Notes: generated from the sequence alone by a model not told the origin. Positions 40,440 to 49,800 are shown, counted from the stretch's first letter. The stretch: DNA of 64,000 nucleotides from Burkholderiaceae bacterium 16 (GCA_000955785.1 JYOD01000088.1:1-64000); one strand, 5' to 3'. A program made the numbers and translations.

Positions 40440-42302
40440 CTAGCCCATGGCCGTAAAAACCAGGCCCGCTATGCCGAGCCCCACCGCCGCCAGCGCATCG
40501 CCCGCGATCAGCCCGCCGCCCACCAGCGACGTCGTGCTCATGTCCTCGGGCAAGGGGTCAGGCGTGCCCTTCGACCCCGGCAGGCTATTGAGCACGCTGG
40601 CCACTACCCCGCCCAGCGCGAACCACGCGGAGGTGGGGAGGTTGACGAATCCGCCAAAGGAGGACGCATAGGGCGACGGCAACACCACGGTATCCAGCAG
40701 GAAGTCCGCCGTGCGTCCAACCCTGCCGGCCTGGATGAAGCGCTGATAGCGCGCCCCCGATCTGACCAGCAAGCGCAGCAGCGCCGTGGCAAAGCCAACG
40801 GCGATGCCGAGCGCCACCGCCGTGCGCTGGTGCGGCAGGTCGTCGGTCAGGCCACGCAAGGCGCCGACGATCTTGTACGTCATGGCCGATGCCCAGCGAT
40901 GCGGCTGATCGCTGGCGGCAAGCACGGTCTGGTCCAGCGCCAGCTCGGGATAGGCCCCCATGAACAGCCTGGCGAACAGCACCGCCAGCACCGCGCCGGC
41001 GACAATCCCCGCCACCTGGAAGCGAAACTGCAAGGTGCGATTGGTCCCGAGCCGCCAGCCGGTGGAGCGGTCCTGCTGCATATCGCACGCCTCGCTGGTC
41101 GATACCAGCAGCACCGTCGCCGCCATCAGCCCCACGTGCGGGTCGCGCAAGCCAAGCGCGGCCATCAGGATCACGGAAAGCACAAAGGCCGAGGAAATCG
41201 GGTTCTGGTCGACCATGCCGACCGAGATGCCATTCACCATCGCGAACACGAACACCAGCAGCACCGCCAGCACCAGATAGCCCGCGGGCTGGTGGAGCAA
41301 CCCCGAACCAACCGCCACGATGGCGGCGCCCCAGAACAGCACCCACGCCGCCAGCCGCCACTGGCTGCCCCGCGATGGCCCTGCCGGCCCGGGCATGCCG
41401 CTGCCACGCAGGGGCCGGCGCTGCCGGTACGCCTTGAACAGGATCAGCGCGATATCGACCAGCGCCGCGCCCATGATCATCCCGAGCGCGATCAGGAAGG
41501 TAATCTTGCGAAACGGCTCGCCTGGCGCCAGCCAGCCGATCGAGATGAAGAACGGAATCAGCGCCCAGCCCGCCAGCCCGGCCACCAGCGCGGCAAGGCC
41601 GATGCGCGCGCCGACGATCATGCCGGCGCCGAAGGTGGACGCCGACAGGTCGATGGCGGCAAGCCGATCGATCCGGGCCGCGCCGATACCGCTGACAATG
41701 CCCAGCACCGTGCCGCCGGCCAGGCGGGATAACGACTGCCGGAGCAGCACCGGATCGGTCAGCGCGCGCAGGATATTGGCCACCGCCAGGCCGGACGGAA
41801 AGGTGAGTTGCAGGCGGTCGACCAGGACCGGCGTGTACAGCATGCCCACGCCCACCCCGAACATGCCGACGCAAAGCATGTACAGCATCAGTTGCCACAG
41901 CGGCGGCTCGGCCATGCCCATCCAGGTCATGGCCTGGATCACAACGGCCATGCCGCTCATGCCGGCCACCGACGAGGCGATGGTCTGGATATAGTTCGCC
42001 CCGTGGCGCCCTTCGGTGCCGTAGCCATAGGTCACCGTGGAGCCGAGAATCCCCGCCAGAACCTGCCCGCCCACGAAGAAGCCGAGCGAGAAGTTCATAT
42101 AGGCCGCGGCGATCCCGCCGAGCGGGCCGAGCACAAAAACCCCGACGGCGCCGAGCAGCGCGTAGTACCGCCATCCGCCCTGCTCCGGCAGCCAGGCCCA
42201 GCGCCGGCCAGTGCCGTCGCCGCCGTAAGCTGGCGGCAAGGGTGCCGGCTCGGCATGAGCGCGCGATGCGGCGTCTTGCGGTGGCCTGCGGGCTGCCGTC
42301 AT
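40440..42302 (-). CDS. OPT-family oligopeptide (or metal-chelate) transporter
   Basis: 620 residues, about 15 hydrophobic segments after a hydrophilic N-terminus. OPT-family signs: LGPLGGIAAAYMNFSLGFFV, VTYGYGTEGRHGANYIQTIA, SSVAGMSGMAV, and the C-terminal LPTSAWFALGGVVASVLNSL. The family takes up small peptides, or metal chelates in the YSL branch, using the proton gradient. Single gene with no peptidase or siderophore gene nearby, so substrate is open. The start at 42302 is the first ATG; several residues of the disordered N-terminus could be missing or extra. Confidence 0.82.
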   Translation of the reverse strand: MTAARRPPQDAASRAHAEPAPLPPAYGGDGTGRRWAWLPEQGGWRYYALLGAVGVFVLGPLGGIAAAYMNFSLGFFVGGQVLAGILGSTVTYGYGTEGRHGANYIQTIASSVAGMSGMAVVIQAMTWMGMAEPPLWQLMLYMLCVGMFGVGVGMLYTPVLVDRLQLTFPSGLAVANILRALTDPVLLRQSLSRLAGGTVLGIVSGIGAARIDRLAAIDLSASTFGAGMIVGARIGLAALVAGLAGWALIPFFISIGWLAPGEPFRKITFLIALGMIMGAALVDIALILFKAYRQRRPLRGSGMPGPAGPSRGSQWRLAAWVLFWGAAIVAVGSGLLHQPAGYLVLAVLLVFVFAMVNGISVGMVDQNPISSAFVLSVILMAALGLRDPHVGLMAATVLLVSTSEACDMQQDRSTGWRLGTNRTLQFRFQVAGIVAGAVLAVLFARLFMGAYPELALDQTVLAASDQPHRWASAMTYKIVGALRGLTDDLPHQRTAVALGIAVGFATALLRLLVRSGARYQRFIQAGRVGRTADFLLDTVVLPSPYASSFGGFVNLPTSAWFALGGVVASVLNSLPGSKGTPDPLPEDMSTTSLVGGGLIAGDALAAVGLGIAGLVFTAMG

Positions 42303-42419
42303 TGGCTCCCCCCATGCGCGCCTGGCGCATCAGTGGCTGCTTGGCTCGAAGGAAACGAAAAGTGCCGTCAGGCAGGGGCGGTCTGCTGGAGAGACAACCG
42401 TGCCGGGGCTGGGGAGATG

Positions 42420-42959
42420 CTACCGCAAGCGGGGTAGCGCGAGGCGTGCGTTCGTGCGCAAGGGCACCTTATGCCGGCCGTACCAGGCTACACGAGGCGG
42501 CCCGCAATCGGCATAGGTGCCCGCGGCGAGTTGCGCCGCGGCCTGCCCACCGGACTGGTGCGTCGGGATACCGAGCTCGCGCTCGCCTCCTCCCTCCGGC
42601 TTCGGAATCGTTACCCGCCGTACCGGACTAGGCCGGTACGTCCCCTTGAGCAGTTGCTGGCGAATCACCGGCCACGCCGACACCAGATAGCGAGCGGTCT
42701 GATCAATATCCAGACCATCCACGCCAGCGGCGCCTTTGTTGCGTCGGACCCGCCTGAACGCCTGCTTCAGGTTCTCTCGCGTCAGCGCCGCTGCCAGCAG
42801 CGCCGACCCTGTGCTCTCCGGTTCGCGTCGCGGGCCGCAGGCTTCGTCGCAGGCAGGTTCGCGTCCGGCTTCATCGTCCGTACCCCCACCCGCCCCGCTC
42901 GCGCGGGCTTCTGACGCATTGCCTGTGGCATCGACACGGCTTTGAACACTCCCTCTCAT
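42420..42959 (-). pseudogene. truncated group II intron reverse transcriptase
   Basis: 179 codons. The N-terminal part of an intron-encoded reverse transcriptase is clear: LKQAFRRVRRNKGAAGVDGL (RT domain 0), ARYLVSAWPVIRQQLLKGTY, then RPSPVRRVTIPKPEGGGERE LGIPT (RT-1). At residue 133, just after LGIPT, homology ends abruptly where an intact protein continues into RT-2 to RT-7, with the catalytic YADD box, and the X domain. The downstream 45 codons are unrelated. So the protein cannot act. Breakpoint lies near 42560. Confidence 0.75.
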
Positions 42960-43337
42960 TCGGTCCTTCGTTGGCGGACTCGAGCCTTCCCGGCGCTACC
43001 TCCAACTACTATGACCTCTGCTGAGACCCCGCTCCGGCTCGACGCCGTCGCCCTTTCAGGCGCGAAACGGGGCGTCCCCAGGTGAGAACGCACTCCTTCG
43101 CTACACAACCGCCGGATTTACGCCGCCACCCCTTGATCACGAGAACTTCGCGGATTTTTGCCCGCTCGTCCTGGTCGGCACCGCCTTCTATCCGGTTCGT
43201 GTCCCTCGGCTCGCAGCTTCGCTCCACGCTTCCTCCCCACGATCGGTCACCCTTTCGCAGTTGCGCTTCGCTTCGTTCGCTGTGATCAACTTACGGTGGG
43301 ACTTGCACCCACAAGAGTGCGCCCATGCTGGGCGCAC
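42561..43337 (-). mobile_element. 5' portion of a group II intron
   Basis: On the minus strand the element begins at 43337 with GTGCGCCCAGCATGGGCGCA, a canonical group II 5' end (GUGYG) followed by the first stem of domain I; GTGGGTGCAAGTCCCACCG a little further on is another typical domain I stem. The reverse-transcriptase frame starts at 42959. About 775 bases remain; the rest of the ORF and domains V and VI are not found, so splicing and mobility are lost. The intron stands exactly after the T-tract of an intrinsic terminator. Confidence 0.7.
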
Positions 43338-43366
43338 AAAAAAGACCGGACACGAGACGTGTCCGG
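43338..43366 (-). terminator. intrinsic terminator downstream of the 3-hydroxybenzoate operon
   Basis: Minus-strand sequence: stem CCGGACACG, loop TCT, stem CGTGTCCGG, then TC and six T. Nine perfect base pairs plus T-tract. It lies 108 bp after the stop of the transporter gene mhbT and is followed with no gap by the 5' end of the group II intron fragment. Confidence 0.85.
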
Positions 43367-43409
43367 GAACCCATTTGCTGACTCAGATCGTGTCACTAAT
43401 CCGAGGAAG

Positions 43410-43434
43410 TTAAATGATAAGCATTATCATTTAA
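43410..43434. promoter_or_regulatory. AT-rich 25-bp palindrome resembling a Fur box
   Basis: Perfect arms TTAAATGATAA / TTATCATTTAA around GCA. The inner part resembles the Fur consensus (TGATAAT-ATTATCA) and its arms ATGATAA/TTATCAT are identical to those of the RHH-gene-1 operator at 5304-5322, but with a 3-base rather than 5-base centre. It lies between the mhbT stop and the terminator. No gene start is near, so it may be a leftover control site of a lost gene. Confidence 0.45.
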
Positions 43435-43474
43435 AAGATCAAGAATGAGCCAGCTAACCCGCCCGGTTCAACCC

Positions 43475-44818
43475 TCAGGCGGCCACCGCCATGCGCCGCG
43501 CCTGGCCCGCGCGATGGCGCCCGAACCGGAGCATGGTCGCGCCCGCGATCACGGCCGGGATCCCCACCAGGAGGAACAGGGCCGGCATCGTCAGGCCCAG
43601 CGACAGCATGGTGCCGCCACCGACCGATCCCACCACCGAGCCCATCCGGCCAACCCCATTGGCCCAGGCCACCCCGGTGGCGCGGCAATCGGTGGGATAG
43701 TAGGCCGCGGACAGCGCGTTGGCACCGACCTGCGAACCGGAAACGCAGAACCCGGCGGCGAACACCGCCAGGCCCGCCAGCCAGGGCGCGGCGGTCAGGC
43801 TGCCGATGGCCGCCACAAAGATACCCGCCAGGGTATAGCTTGCCGCCAGCACGTAGTGCGGGTTGGCGCGATCCATCAGCCAGCCCAGCACGATGGCGCC
43901 GAGGGTGCCGCCCACCTGGAACATCGTGGTAACCAGCGCCGCGGTCTTGAGCGAGACGCCGGTCGTGCGCAGCAGCGTGGGCAGCCAGCTGGAAAGCAGA
44001 TAGATCACCAGCAGGCTCATGAAGAAAGTGAGCCACAGCAGCAAGGTGCCCCGCACCAGCTCAGGCTTGAACAGGTGGGCGGCCGGCGAGCCGGGCATGC
44101 GCTTGTCGGTGACCACGATGCTGCCGGGCGCAATCGGCTCGTCCGGCGCGATCCGTTGCAGCGTAGCGGCAACCCGCTCCGGCTGCTTGCCGCTCATCAC
44201 CAGGTACCGGACCGACTCGGGCAGTTTCCACAGCAGGAATGGCAGCAACAACAAGGGCAGCACGCCGCCCAACAGCAGCACCGAGCGCCAGCCGTGTTCC
44301 TCGATCAGGTTCGCCGAGGCCAGGCCGCCCAGCGCCGAGCCGATGGTGAAGCCGCAGAACATGGTCGTCACCAGGAAGGAGCGCCGCTTGGCCGGGCAAT
44401 ACTCCGAGGTCAGCGTGATCGCGTTGGGCATGGCGCCGCCAAGGCCGAGGCCGGTCAGGAAGCGCAGCGCCACCAGGCCCCACAGCGAGCCGGAGAAGGC
44501 GGAAGCCAGGCTGGCGATGCCGAAGAACAGCACGCAGAAAACAAGGATGGTCTTGCGCCCGAAGCGGTCCGCCAGCGGGCCGAACAGGAAGGCGCCCGCC
44601 ATCAGGCCGGTCAGGCCGGCGCCAAACAGCGGCGCGAGGTGCCCGGGCGTGAGCTGCCATTCGGCGCGGATCGCCGGCGCGATAAAGCCGATGGCGGCGG
44701 TATCGAAGCCGTCGATGGCGACGATCAGGAAGCACAGTACGACGATGCCGACCTGAGACGCCGACAAGGGCTGGCGGTCGATGAACTCGGTGATACCGAT
44801 GGATGGTTGGGTGGGCAC
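43475..44818 (-). CDS. mhbT: aromatic acid:H+ symporter, probable 3-hydroxybenzoate/gentisate importer
   Basis: 447 residues starting at GTG 44818, for which AAGGAGAC is ideally placed; an ATG five codons earlier overlaps that site. Twelve helices of the AAHS MFS family: LIVAIDGFDTAAIGFIAPAI (with the DGFD motif of helix 1), FGPLADRFGRKTILVFCVLF (motif A), GLGLGGAMPNAITLTSEYCP and RATGVAWANGVGRMGSVVGS near the end. PcaK, MhbT and GenK are of this type. As last gene of the gentisate operon it should import the substrate acid, driven by protons. Confidence 0.87.
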   Translation of the reverse strand: MPTQPSIGITEFIDRQPLSASQVGIVVLCFLIVAIDGFDTAAIGFIAPAIRAEWQLTPGHLAPLFGAGLTGLMAGAFLFGPLADRFGRKTILVFCVLFFGIASLASAFSGSLWGLVALRFLTGLGLGGAMPNAITLTSEYCPAKRRSFLVTTMFCGFTIGSALGGLASANLIEEHGWRSVLLLGGVLPLLLLPFLLWKLPESVRYLVMSGKQPERVAATLQRIAPDEPIAPGSIVVTDKRMPGSPAAHLFKPELVRGTLLLWLTFFMSLLVIYLLSSWLPTLLRTTGVSLKTAALVTTMFQVGGTLGAIVLGWLMDRANPHYVLAASYTLAGIFVAAIGSLTAAPWLAGLAVFAAGFCVSGSQVGANALSAAYYPTDCRATGVAWANGVGRMGSVVGSVGGGTMLSLGLTMPALFLLVGIPAVIAGATMLRFGRHRAGQARRMAVAA

Positions 44819-44931
44819 GGCTGTCTCCTTCATTGTCTTTCGAGGCGGCCGATTTGCTGTCGGCTCGCCCTTGGTGGCCTTCCCGGCCTTCTCTGGCCTT
44901 CTCCGGCTTTCTCCGGCTTTCGTAGCCGGCT

Positions 44932-46140
44932 CTACCGCGCCCCTCCCAGGCAGTCCTCGGCACGCCAGCCGTGCAGCCATTGCAGCGCGTCGTAGAACTG
45001 CTCCTGCGTCCGTCCCACCCACAGCGAATTGCGAACCAGCCGCTCCACGCCCTTGGCGTGGTAGAGCCGGCCCATCTCGCGGGCGGAGTACAGGACCCGT
45101 GCCGTGCGCGGGATGCGCACCTTCTCGTACAGCGCGAAGGCCGCCTCGAAGTCGCCGTCGCTGGCCTCGATGGCCGCGCCCAGCGTGACGGCATCCTCCA
45201 GCGCCTGGCAGGCGCCCTGCGCGAGGTACTGCGTCATCGGGTGCGCGGCGTCGCCCAGGATGGTGGCGCGGCCAAAGCTCCAGCGCTCGACCGGGTCGCG
45301 GTCCGCGGTGGCCCAGCGCCGCCAGGAGGTCGGCCGGTCCAGCATCTGGTGCGGACGGGCATGGATGCCTTCGAAGTACGACAGCACTTCCTCCTTGCTG
45401 CCATCGCGCACGCCCCACACTTCCTGCTCGCGGCTATGGAAGGTGACTACGAGGTTGTACTGCTCGCCCCCGCGTAGCGGGTAATGCACGAGATGGCAGT
45501 TGGGGCCGGCCCATACCACCGGCGCGTTGATCCGCAGGTCGGCAGGCATGTCGGCCACGTCGACCACGGCGCGGTACACCACGTGCCCGGTCACGCGCGG
45601 CTCGTCGCCCAGCAAGGCCTGGCGCACCGCCGATTTCACGCCGTCGCAGCCAATCACCGCGTCGGCCTGGTGCCGCTCGCCGTGCTGGTCGATCACGGTG
45701 ACGCCGCGCTCGTCCTGCTCCAGCGCGCACACCGTGGTCGCGGTGCGGAACTGGATCAGCGGGTGATCCTGCACGGCTTCCAGTATCGACAGGTGGATAT
45801 CGGCGCGATGGATCACGGCATAGGGATTGCCGAAGCGCTCGCGGTAACGCGCGCCCACGTCCACCTTGGCCACTTCGGAGGCATCGATGGCGTCCATCAT
45901 CATCAGGTAGTCGGTAAAGACCGAACGCTTGCGCGCGGCTTCGCCCACGCCCAGCGCATCGAGCGCGGCAAAGGCGTTGGCGCCGAGCTGGATGCCGGCG
46001 CCGATTTCGCCGATTTTCTCCGCCTGCTCCAGCAATTCGACGCCGATGCCCTGCCGGGCCAGCGCCAGCGCGGCGGCCAGGCCGCCTATGCCGCCGCCCA
46101 CGACGATCACCTTGCGGTCCGTGCTGCGAATGGTATTCAT
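44932..46140 (-). CDS. mhbM: 3-hydroxybenzoate 6-monooxygenase (FAD)
   Basis: 402 residues from the ATG at 46140 (AAGGAGACC upstream). Group A flavin hydroxylase: GGGIGGLAAALALARQGIGV (FAD-binding GxGxxG), the DG motif in AVIGCDGVKSAVRQ, and ATILGDAAHPMTQYLAQGAC (second FAD site), then QALEDAVTLG. Pattern and length match 3-hydroxybenzoate 6-hydroxylases (MhbM, NagX, XlnD) that use NADH and O2 to make gentisate. The four neighbouring pathway genes support this role better than salicylate 1-hydroxylase, to which it is also related. Confidence 0.87.
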   Translation of the reverse strand: MNTIRSTDRKVIVVGGGIGGLAAALALARQGIGVELLEQAEKIGEIGAGIQLGANAFAALDALGVGEAARKRSVFTDYLMMMDAIDASEVAKVDVGARYRERFGNPYAVIHRADIHLSILEAVQDHPLIQFRTATTVCALEQDERGVTVIDQHGERHQADAVIGCDGVKSAVRQALLGDEPRVTGHVVYRAVVDVADMPADLRINAPVVWAGPNCHLVHYPLRGGEQYNLVVTFHSREQEVWGVRDGSKEEVLSYFEGIHARPHQMLDRPTSWRRWATADRDPVERWSFGRATILGDAAHPMTQYLAQGACQALEDAVTLGAAIEASDGDFEAAFALYEKVRIPRTARVLYSAREMGRLYHAKGVERLVRNSLWVGRTQEQFYDALQWLHGWRAEDCLGGAR

Positions 46141-46197
46141 GATGGTCTCCTTGGGTGCGCGCGCTGGGACAAAAACGCCCTGGGGCACCCCATTCGG

Positions 46198-46842
46198 TTA
46201 GCGCGCCGTGTAGTCCGGCTGCCGCTGAGGTTCTGCCTGCCGGAAGACCCGGTGCTCGCTGGCATGGCGGTACACCGCCATGGCCCGCTCGAAGCCGCTG
46301 GTATCGCAGCCCATGCGCTGCGCGTTGGCGATCTGCGGCACCAGGCAGCAGTCGGCCAGCGTGGGCGCCGCCCCGAAGCACCACGGGCCGCGCCCGTGCT
46401 GCGCGAGCAGCCGCTCCACCGCGCCAAGCCCTTCATCGACCCAGTGCCGGTACCAGGCGTCTTTCTGTTCCGGCGATACCCCGAGCGTGTCCTGCAGGTA
46501 ACGCAGGATGCGCATGTTGTTCACCGGATGGATGTCGCAGGCGATCACGTTGGCCAGTTCCAGCACCCGGGCGCGCAGTTCAGGCTCTCGCGGGATGAGT
46601 CGCGGCTCCGGGTGGTGAGCATCTAGATAGTCGATGATCGCCATCGACTGGCCGAGGTGGAAATCGCCGTCGACCAGCGCCGGCACCACGGCAGACGGGT
46701 TGATCGCGGCCACGTAATCCGCGGCGCGATGCTCGCCGACGCGGATATTGACCGGGTGGTAGTCGTAAGGTAGGCCCTTCAGGGCCAGCGCGATGCGCAC
46801 GCGGTACGACGTGGAACTGTTGAAGAAACTATAGATCTGCAC
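46198..46842 (-). CDS. mhbI: maleylpyruvate isomerase, glutathione-dependent (zeta GST)
   Basis: 214 residues from a GTG at 46842, preceded by GAGGG; QIYSFFNSSTSYRVRIALAL is the zeta-class glutathione transferase start with the SSTSYRVR active-site loop. INPSAVVPALVDG and GQSMAIIDYLDAHHPEPRLI complete the thioredoxin-like domain; the helical C-domain shows APTLADCCLVPQIANAQRMG. It converts maleylpyruvate, the gentisate ring-cleavage product, to fumarylpyruvate using glutathione. Lies 23 bp after the hydrolase gene in the same operon. Confidence 0.87.
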   Translation of the reverse strand: MQIYSFFNSSTSYRVRIALALKGLPYDYHPVNIRVGEHRAADYVAAINPSAVVPALVDGDFHLGQSMAIIDYLDAHHPEPRLIPREPELRARVLELANVIACDIHPVNNMRILRYLQDTLGVSPEQKDAWYRHWVDEGLGAVERLLAQHGRGPWCFGAAPTLADCCLVPQIANAQRMGCDTSGFERAMAVYRHASEHRVFRQAEPQRQPDYTAR

Positions 46843-46865
46843 AGCGCAGCCCTCGCAAAGATGTA

Positions 46866-47564
46866 TCAGGCCACCCGCACCGACAATTCGCCAAGGCGCT
46901 CCACACCGGCGACCATCAGGTCGCCCGGCTTGACGGCCCCGACGCCTTCGGGCGTGCCGGTGTAGATCAGGTCGCCCGGTTCCAGGCGGAAGTACGTCGA
47001 CAGATCGGCAACGGTCTCGGCCACCGACCAGATCAGGTGCGTTACGTCGCTGCGCTGCTTGTCGGCGCCATTGACGGCCAGCCAGATCGCGCCCTGCGCG
47101 AAATGCCCGGCGTCGCTGGCTGGATGGATCGGGCCGATCGGCGCCGAGGCGTCGAAGGCCTTGCCGATTTCCCAGGGGCGGCCCATCTCGCGCATCTTCA
47201 TCTGCAGATCGCGGCGGGTCATGTCCAGGCCCACGGCATAGCCCCACACGTGTTCCAGCGCCTGTTCCAGCGGAATATCCGTGCCGCCCTTGCCGATGGC
47301 GACGACCAGTTCGGCTTCATAGTGGTAGTTGGCGGTCTGCGCCGGATAGGGCAGCGTCAGGGTCTCGCCATAAGCTACCGGAATCACCGCGTCGGCTGGC
47401 TTGCAGAAGAAGAACGGCGGCTCGCGATCAGGATCGAAGCCCATCTCGCGGGCATGCGCCGCGTAGTTGCGGCCCACACAGTAGACGCGGCGCACGGGAA
47501 ACTGGTCGCTGCTGCCCACGACCGGAATGGCCACGGTAGCGGGAGGAGTAATTACGAAAGACAT
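46866..47564 (-). CDS. mhbH: fumarylpyruvate hydrolase (FAH family)
   Basis: 232 residues from the ATG at 47564 with GAGG upstream. FAH fold: VRRVYCVGRNYAAHAREMGF, FFFCKPADAVIP, NYHYEAELVVAIGKGGTDIP (acidic metal ligands), DMTRRDLQMKMREMGRPWEI and IYTGTPEGVGAVKPGD. The enzyme hydrolyses fumarylpyruvate to fumarate and pyruvate, closing the gentisate route. Length is typical for the short FAH subclass NagK/MhbH. Located between the dioxygenase and isomerase genes. Confidence 0.88.
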   Translation of the reverse strand: MSFVITPPATVAIPVVGSSDQFPVRRVYCVGRNYAAHAREMGFDPDREPPFFFCKPADAVIPVAYGETLTLPYPAQTANYHYEAELVVAIGKGGTDIPLEQALEHVWGYAVGLDMTRRDLQMKMREMGRPWEIGKAFDASAPIGPIHPASDAGHFAQGAIWLAVNGADKQRSDVTHLIWSVAETVADLSTYFRLEPGDLIYTGTPEGVGAVKPGDLMVAGVERLGELSVRVA

Positions 47565-47643
47565 GGGAAACCTCACACGGAAAGAATGAATGAAGCCTTG
47601 CAGGGCGGGCACGCGCCGCGTTCCGCCCCCGGGCAAAAAAAGA

Positions 47644-48690
47644 TCAGGTGCGTTCTTCGCGCAGCAGGTTGAGCGCGGACAGCACCGGACGATCGGAATA
47701 GCTGAACAGCACCGTGTCCCCGACCGAAGCCAGTTGCACGGGCTGCCAGGACGGCACCACGAAGGTGTCGCGCGGCTCGAACTGGAACTGCGCTTCGCCG
47801 ATGCGCACGGTGCCGCGCCCCTCCACCACCGAATAGACGGTGGCGTCGGTGCTGCGATAGGTCTTGCCCTGGAAACCGGCCGGCAGGTACTGCATGAAGG
47901 TCGCCATGGTCGGCATCGGCCAGCCGCCGGTTGCCGGGTTCACGTAGCGCAGCTTCACGCCGTCCCAGGCATCGAGCTCGCCATTGCGGTAGAGCTGGTC
48001 CAGCGCCTCGCGGCTGCGGGCGTACGGGTAGCTGAAGATTGGTGAAGTGGGATCGGTGACGCGATGGCGCACCGGCAGCATGTTGTGGCCGAAGCGGGCA
48101 AAGCTGTCGCCCTCGGGACGCAGCACCGGCTGCGAGGCTTCGGGATAGTTTTCGGCAAACCCGGCGTCCAGGTGCTGCAGCAGCGGGATATCCAGCCCGT
48201 CGAGCCAGACTACCGGCTCGCCGCCGTCGGCCACGGCCGGGTTGCCGTGGTCGTGCCACGTCCACGATGGCGTGATGATGAAATCGCCTGGATGCATGGT
48301 GGTGCGCTCGCCGTTGACGGCGGTCCAGGCGCCGCGGCCTTCCACGATAAAGCGCAGCGCGGACTGCGTGTGGCGATGGCTGGGGGCGATCTCGCCGGGC
48401 AGGATCAGTTGCAGTCCGGCATAGAGGGTGGACGTGATGCTCGACTTGCCGGGCAGGCCGGGATTCTCCAGCACCAGCACGCGGCGCACTGCCTCTTCCG
48501 CGCTGATGACCTCGCCAGCCTGCATCACCAGCGGACGGATCTCGGCGTACTTCCAGATCGCCGGCTGCGCCTGCGGGCGCGGCTCGCGCGGCACCAGCGC
48601 GTGCAGCGATTCCCACAGGGGGGCCAGATGGTTGCGGCCGATGCGGCCGTAGTACGCCGAGCGATCCGCGTTCTTGCTTGCGTCTGACAT
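47644..48690 (-). CDS. mhbD: gentisate 1,2-dioxygenase
   Basis: 348 residues from the ATG at 48690 (GGAGAC upstream). Bicupin with [20 protein letters not shown]: His105 and His107 ligate Fe(II), and WTWHDHGN provides further histidines (146, 148). [17 protein letters not shown] is the rest of the first cupin; the second cupin is near [20 protein letters not shown]. Ring-opens gentisate with O2 to maleylpyruvate. First gene of the mhbD-H-I-M-T operon, divergent from mhbR. Confidence 0.9.
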   Translation of the reverse strand: MSDASKNADRSAYYGRIGRNHLAPLWESLHALVPREPRPQAQPAIWKYAEIRPLVMQAGEVISAEEAVRRVLVLENPGLPGKSSITSTLYAGLQLILPGEIAPSHRHTQSALRFIVEGRGAWTAVNGERTTMHPGDFIITPSWTWHDHGNPAVADGGEPVVWLDGLDIPLLQHLDAGFAENYPEASQPVLRPEGDSFARFGHNMLPVRHRVTDPTSPIFSYPYARSREALDQLYRNGELDAWDGVKLRYVNPATGGWPMPTMATFMQYLPAGFQGKTYRSTDATVYSVVEGRGTVRIGEAQFQFEPRDTFVVPSWQPVQLASVGDTVLFSYSDRPVLSALNLLREERT

Positions 48691-48804
48691 GCTTGTCTCC
48701 GGGTCCATCGCCCTGCGGGGCGGGGAGCAGCCACTGCGGGCTGCGGGCTTCGATGGAAGATTTATACGCCCGGAGATATACCTTGTAAAATAACCAATTC
48801 CTCT

Positions 48805-48824
48805 TATCCATACCAATATGGATA
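48805..48824. promoter_or_regulatory. LysR-type palindrome between mhbR and mhbD
   Basis: TATCCAT-ACCAAT-ATGGATA, 7-bp perfect arms, 21 bases before mhbR and about 115 before mhbD. AT-rich surroundings (TAAAATAACCAATTCC) fit a divergent promoter. Probable binding site of MhbR. Confidence 0.55.
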
Positions 48825-48845
48825 TGGCTCAAAGGGAATACCCTG

Positions 48846-49790
48846 ATGGATTGGACCCAACGCCTCCGGTTGCGCAACTTGCAGATGCTGCTCAGCCTGG
48901 CCCAGACCGGCAATATGAGCCAGACCGCCGTGGCGCTCAGCACCACGCAGCCGGCCCTGTCGAAATGGCTAAAGGAACTCGAAGACGACATCGGCCTGCC
49001 GCTGTTCGAGCGCCACGCGCGCGGGCTGCGGCCAACGCCCTACGGAGAATCGATGATTGCGCACGCCAGGCGCATCGAGGCGCACCTGGATAGCGCCCGC
49101 GACGACATGCAGGCCATGCGCGAAGGCGGCGCCGGCCTGGTCGTGATCGGCACCTCGGGCGCCTCTGCCGCCGATACCGTGCCACTTGCCGTCACCTCCC
49201 TGCTGCAGCGCCTGCCGAAAGCCCGGGTCCGGCTGGTGGAAAGCACGATGAACCTGCTGATGGCGCAACTGGCGCGGGGCGAGGCCGACATCGTGGTGGG
49301 GCGCTCCGCCCCGGAACTGCAGGACGGGCAGATGCGCACCGAGGCGCTTTACATGGAGCCGATCCATTTCGTGACGCGCCCGCGCCACCCGCTGTTCGAG
49401 CTGGCCGAGCCCGCCTGGAGCGACCTGCGCGCCTACCGGTGGATCGTCTGGCCGCGCGGCACGCCCATCCGCAACACGCTGGAATCGGCGCTGAACGCGG
49501 CTGGCGAGAACATGCCCGGCGACTGCGTGGAGTCGAACTCGGTCATCCTCAACCTGACCTTGCTCAACCACAGCAATATGATCGGCGTGGCCTCGCACCG
49601 GACCGCGCGCCGCCTGGAACAGCTCGGCGCCCTGCGCATCCTGCCCTTGCGGCTTGCCGGCTTCGGCTCGGTGTCGATGTACTGGCGCGACGACGGCTTC
49701 GCCCGCACCGCCGTGAGCGCCGCGCTCGACGCCTTGCGGCGCGCGGCGGTCCGCTCCGTCGACGAACACCCCGGTGACGCGGGCAACTGA
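48846..49790 (+). CDS. mhbR: LysR-family regulator of the 3-hydroxybenzoate operon
   Basis: 314 residues. Helix-turn-helix segment RNLQMLLSLAQTGNMSQTAV, ALSTTQPALSKWLKELEDDI and GLPLFERHARGLRPTPYGES is classical LysR. The effector domain includes LVVIGTSGASAADTVPLAVT and later VESNSVILNLTLLNHSNMIG. The gene is divergent from mhbD, and in characterised relatives (MhbR of Klebsiella, HbzR) 3-hydroxybenzoate or gentisate is the co-inducer. Convergent with the ABC-F gene at its 3' end. Confidence 0.83.
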   Translation: MDWTQRLRLRNLQMLLSLAQTGNMSQTAVALSTTQPALSKWLKELEDDIGLPLFERHARGLRPTPYGESMIAHARRIEAHLDSARDDMQAMREGGAGLVVIGTSGASAADTVPLAVTSLLQRLPKARVRLVESTMNLLMAQLARGEADIVVGRSAPELQDGQMRTEALYMEPIHFVTRPRHPLFELAEPAWSDLRAYRWIVWPRGTPIRNTLESALNAAGENMPGDCVESNSVILNLTLLNHSNMIGVASHRTARRLEQLGALRILPLRLAGFGSVSMYWRDDGFARTAVSAALDALRRAAVRSVDEHPGDAGN

Positions 49791-49800
49791 CGTCGGCGCC

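Noticed and set aside
44870-44932. Short TTCTCCGGCTT-type repeats between mhbM and mhbT
   Set aside because: Only a few imperfect units; too short to call a repeat array.
43445-44995. 516-codon plus-strand open frame
   Set aside because: Shadow of the mhbT transporter gene; low-complexity Arg/Gln-rich translation.
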